Assembly: GCA_017612555.1 (NCBI GenBank)
Contig: JAGAFR010000047.1
Location: 1 to 34,466, forward strand
DNA: 34,466 nt
Reading direction: 5' to 3'
From: Lachnospiraceae bacterium
GTDB lineage: Bacteria > Bacillota > Clostridia > Lachnospirales > Lachnospiraceae
Shown: positions 31,997-34,466 of the stretch, piece after piece
How the letters are laid out: each line of letters opens with the position of its first letter
How positions within the stretch are numbered: position 1 is the stretch's first letter
Program-made: the position numbers and the translations under genes
The notes under the pieces: generated by a model
What the model was told of the DNA's origin: nothing
The model's database searches: none
The model's input: only the letters and a program-made list of their open reading frames with translations

Positions 31997-33874
31997 CTAT
32001 GATTCCAGCTTCTCTTTCATTTTACTTACATACGGCTCCAGTTCAGATATCGCATCAAGCATGTCCTTCAAATGCTTTTCACCCAGACTGCACACTGCAA
32101 GAAGTTCACTTTTTTCGTCATTCTCAAGCTTGTTCACTTCGTCAAGCAGTTCCGATGACCGCTCCTGCAACTGATTCTGAACGTATTCAATGACCGGACT
32201 GTCTTCGATCTTCTTTGCGCAGTCCTGTGTCTTTCTATATATGCTGCCAAACTTCGAGGAATGATACTTGTCGGATCTGACCAGATCTCTCATTTTTCTG
32301 TAATCGATCAGACTCTCATTTATAAGCCTTTGAAGATCAGCTAACTGTTTCGGGATCATTCCGATATAATCCAGATACTTTTGTTTCTTTGAACCGGGAA
32401 GCAATTTGCCGACTTTTGCCATAATCTCTTTAAAATCAAAACTTTGTGTGCATTCCTGTTCTATGGCTTCTTTAAGGGACATAAGCGTAGTTCCCTCTAT
32501 ACGTATCCCTCCTTCAGTTGCATCTATGACTTTCAGCTCGGGATGCGCTTTAATCTCATGTTCAAACCAGTCTTTATAAGCCTTGAACTCCAGTGACGTT
32601 CTTATGGGTTCTCCGTTAATATCCACTCCCATGACCGCATGCTCCAGATCTTCGACCGCTGTGTACTTTTCCCCTCTTACCGTAACGGCAGAATGCGTCT
32701 TGTCTCCGGTATACGCAAGATCCTGGCCCACAAGTATTATTCTTCTGCAGTGGAGGCTTTCCGCTATGCCAAAGCAGGAATTTGCAACAGAACCACCCGT
32801 TGGGAGGTTCAAAAAAGAACATCCTTCCTCATCCATAAATTCCTTAATATGATCACAGTAATAATCCGTGAAGAATTTTGGTCCTTTATGAAGATTAAGG
32901 AAACTTCCGCCACTTCTTGGCGTACAAAACATCGGAACGTATCTGGATGCTTCCTCCGACATATATCTGTCATCCTTTTTCCCATCCATTATGGCAGCCA
33001 GATCCGGTTTGATGCCCGCAAGTGCCAACGGCTTAAGCGCTGTATCAGTTGAGATGAGCAGACACTTTCCCATCGCCTGTTTCAATTCATTTATGTTTTT
33101 ATCAAGTGAAGGTCCTGCAGCTACTATAATAGCAGGGATATCATCCGGCATTTCGTTTATCAGGTCTTCATAAGAAAGGGAATCCGGTATGAATAGCAGA
33201 TTGTTAAACGTATTTCTGTTATAGTCTTCTCCAAATCGGTCAAATACTACCCTGTCCGCATAAACAGCATCCCGGGCTTCATTCATTCCTTCCATGTACT
33301 GTTTGACGTCGTCTTCAAATATACGGGGATAATTCGGATAATATGCATATTTATGAGAGTCAAGATCTTTGTACGTAAATATCTCTTTATGATAATAATT
33401 TCCGATATCGTCCGTCTGTCTGTGAAGCGGCCAGAATACAAATCTCACCCTAACATCTGTAAATATATCCGTAAGGTCAAAGTTTTCCAGAGCAGCTCTG
33501 AGGATCTTTACCGACGGCTCATGGATCACAATGCTGCAATCATTTCTCGACATCTGAAGAAATTTTCTGGCAAACATACCGTTGCCAAGACCGTACATCA
33601 TTAACTTTGCATCAAGGTTCCATTCCGAACCAAGAGACCTGTACCATATCCCAAGTAGCTCTTCGCTGTCATATAAGCTGTCAAGCTGTATAGTCCTGTT
33701 AGCGAATTCAGCACACAGGACTGTCTTCCCTGCTACATCAGCCGTACCAACTGTAATATCCTTTTCTTCATCAATATAGAGAAGATCATCCTCCGGTGAT
33801 TCGAGATAATCGATCACATCGGAAAACCTTACCCTCATGGCTTCTATATTCTTATCATAGATAGATCGGCTCAT
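31997..33874 (-). CDS. maf: Motility-associated factor (Maf) glycosyltransferase, DUF115
   Basis: Maf proteins O-glycosylate flagellin with nonulosonic acids in the cytoplasm before export. The 625-residue protein has a variable N-terminal domain with a nucleotide-binding-like segment (KLMMYGLGNGMFARKFLQ). The DUF115 catalytic core lies at about 240-420: IPAIIVAAGPSLDKNINELK, CLLISTDTALKPLALAGIKPD, GGSVANSCFGIAESLHCRRI and ILVGQDLAYTGDKTHS, typical of the sialyltransferase-like fold. The C-terminal 150 residues form helices and coiled coil. The start has AAGGA upstream and overlaps the preceding small gene as ATGA. Encoded just behind flagellin, and with NeuB and a CMP-sugar synthetase in the same island, its role is well supported. 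Confidence 0.92.
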   Translation of the reverse strand: MSRSIYDKNIEAMRVRFSDVIDYLESPEDDLLYIDEEKDITVGTADVAGKTVLCAEFANRTIQLDSLYDSEELLGIWYRSLGSEWNLDAKLMMYGLGNGMFARKFLQMSRNDCSIVIHEPSVKILRAALENFDLTDIFTDVRVRFVFWPLHRQTDDIGNYYHKEIFTYKDLDSHKYAYYPNYPRIFEDDVKQYMEGMNEARDAVYADRVVFDRFGEDYNRNTFNNLLFIPDSLSYEDLINEMPDDIPAIIVAAGPSLDKNINELKQAMGKCLLISTDTALKPLALAGIKPDLAAIMDGKKDDRYMSEEASRYVPMFCTPRSGGSFLNLHKGPKFFTDYYCDHIKEFMDEEGCSFLNLPTGGSVANSCFGIAESLHCRRIILVGQDLAYTGDKTHSAVTVRGEKYTAVEDLEHAVMGVDINGEPIRTSLEFKAYKDWFEHEIKAHPELKVIDATEGGIRIEGTTLMSLKEAIEQECTQSFDFKEIMAKVGKLLPGSKKQKYLDYIGMIPKQLADLQRLINESLIDYRKMRDLVRSDKYHSSKFGSIYRKTQDCAKKIEDSPVIEYVQNQLQERSSELLDEVNKLENDEKSELLAVCSLGEKHLKDMLDAISELEPYVSKMKEKLES

Positions 33875-34206
33875 CGCAGGATTCCTTTTTTTGCAAGATT
33901 GTCTCTGAGTTCGATAAGATTTGCCCTTGTTTCATTATATAGGATATCTATTGTTGCAAGATCATCACCGTCTCCGAACGCATTCAGGATCCTCTCCAAT
34001 TGTGCGGGCCAATACTTTGCATCCTCAACGAATTCCTGCATTCGGGGATCACTGTAATAATTGATCACCCCAGGCAATTCGGATATCAACATTTCTGCAA
34101 GTTCCTGTGCACATACCGCATAATCGTTCATCTTGTATTGCACAAGTTCATATACTGTCTGTTCGATCTTTTCAATCAACTCATTCATGTTTCCATTATA
34201 TTCCAT
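33871..34206 (-). CDS. Small helical protein between flagellin and maf (unknown)
   Basis: A 111-residue protein, predicted all-helical and cytoplasmic, with segments such as NELIEKIEQTVYELVQYK and LERILNAFGDGDD. I do not recognise a family; it lacks the FliS flagellin-chaperone sequence and has no signal peptide or membrane helix. The first ATG (34204-34206) has no clear ribosome site, while the internal ATG at 34186-34188 follows GGAAAC, so the shorter form is possible. Its stop overlaps the maf start (ATGA), so it is translated with Maf. Position suggests a partner or accessory factor of the flagellin glycosyltransferase. This is inference only. Confidence 0.75.
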   Translation of the reverse strand: MEYNGNMNELIEKIEQTVYELVQYKMNDYAVCAQELAEMLISELPGVINYYSDPRMQEFVEDAKYWPAQLERILNAFGDGDDLATIDILYNETRANLIELRDNLAKKGILR

Positions 34207-34238
34207 ACTTACTTAATTACAAAGGGTTTTATTCAATT

Positions 34239-34266
34239 GAAAAGAGGCCGGATAACCGACCTCTTT
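34239..34266 (-). terminator. Intrinsic terminator after flagellin
   Basis: On the minus strand AAAAGAGGTCGG, a TTAT loop and CCGGCCTCTTTT form a 12-bp stem with one wobble, with the T4 run inside its 3' arm and AT-rich sequence after it. It lies between the flagellin stop (34310) and the small gene start (34206). It should end most flagellin transcripts, leaving low read-through for the maf genes. Confidence 0.85.
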
Positions 34267-34309
34267 TCTATAGTAGCGACCTGTTGTCTGTAAGACTGTT
34301 AGGAAGCTA

Positions 34310-34466
34310 TTAGCCGAGCAGTGAAAGAACATTCTGTGTAGACTGGTTAGCCTGTGCAAGCATTGCTGTACCTGCCTGTGAGAGAATGTTGTTCTTCGTG
34401 TACTCAACCATGGTCTTAGCCATATCTGTATCACGAATCTGGCTCTCTGCTGCTGTGGTGTTCTCA
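34310..34466 (-). CDS. Flagellin, C-terminal end (partial)
   Basis: The last 51 residues of a flagellin run in from the right edge. The fragment reads [20 protein letters not shown], continues with [20 protein letters not shown] and ends [11 protein letters not shown]. This is the conserved D0 helix of bacterial flagellins (the AESxIRDxDMA motif and the LLG end). It polymerises outside the cell as the filament; export and assembly need this C-terminal helix. The N-terminal and the variable, glycosylated central parts are outside the window. The gene points toward the maf island, with a terminator after its stop. Confidence 0.97.
   Translation of the reverse strand, partial: ENTTAAESQIRDTDMAKTMVEYTKNNILSQAGTAMLAQANQSTQNVLSLLG

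Overview
The window looks like chromosome of a flagellated, Gram-positive anaerobe of the Clostridia, most likely Lachnospiraceae. The evidence is the gene order hrcA-grpE-dnaK-dnaJ behind a perfect CIRCE element, a SAM-I riboswitch on metK, a clostripain-family (C11) protease, a TPR-DUF4037-DUF4125 protein, and a Maf-type flagellin glycosylation island beside a flagellin gene. The lineage call is inference from gene content and codon style; no rRNA is present.

Layout, left to right. 1-5180: the minus-strand class I heat-shock operon, hrcA, grpE, dnaK, dnaJ, with its sigma-A promoter and CIRCE. 5169-5450: a plus-strand promoter that shares its -35 bases with the hrcA promoter, followed by about 233 nt that fold into a long rod with a large central bubble. 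I read this as an undescribed or unassigned structured RNA. 5458-13980: a minus-strand run of MATE transporter, nicotinate phosphoribosyltransferase, membrane-anchored C11 protease, LicD-type two-domain protein and HerA-like ATPase. 14061-18330: a plus-strand run of S66 LD-carboxypeptidase, TPR-DUF4037-DUF4125 protein and 8-oxoguanine-type DNA glycosylase. 18314-19720: metK on the minus strand, its 3' end overlapping the glycosylase gene, preceded by a complete SAM-I riboswitch, terminator and promoter.

19756-34466 is entirely minus strand. Starting at the right edge it holds the 3' end of a flagellin gene with a terminator, a small helical protein, a Maf/DUF115 flagellin glycosyltransferase, a family 2 glycosyltransferase (GT2), a DUF616 glycosyltransferase-like protein, a phosphoribosyltransferase-HAD-FkbM fusion and a GT2-methyltransferase fusion. 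Next is a toxin-antitoxin-like cassette (DUF3990 plus HTH) with its own paired palindromic operators. Then come NeuB, a NeuA-KdsC-like fusion, a ribulose-phosphate epimerase, a TarI/IspD-like cytidylyltransferase, a GatD-like polyol dehydrogenase and a hotdog thioesterase.

How the parts may work together: NeuB plus the CMP-sugar synthetase would make an activated nonulosonate for Maf to attach to flagellin. The GTs, DUF616 protein and methyltransferases would extend and cap the glycan. The epimerase, polyol-phosphate dehydrogenase and cytidylyltransferase could make a CDP-pentitol. The phosphoribosyltransferase-HAD fusion could add ribofuranose from PRPP. These pathway assignments are inferences from domain content and neighbourhood.
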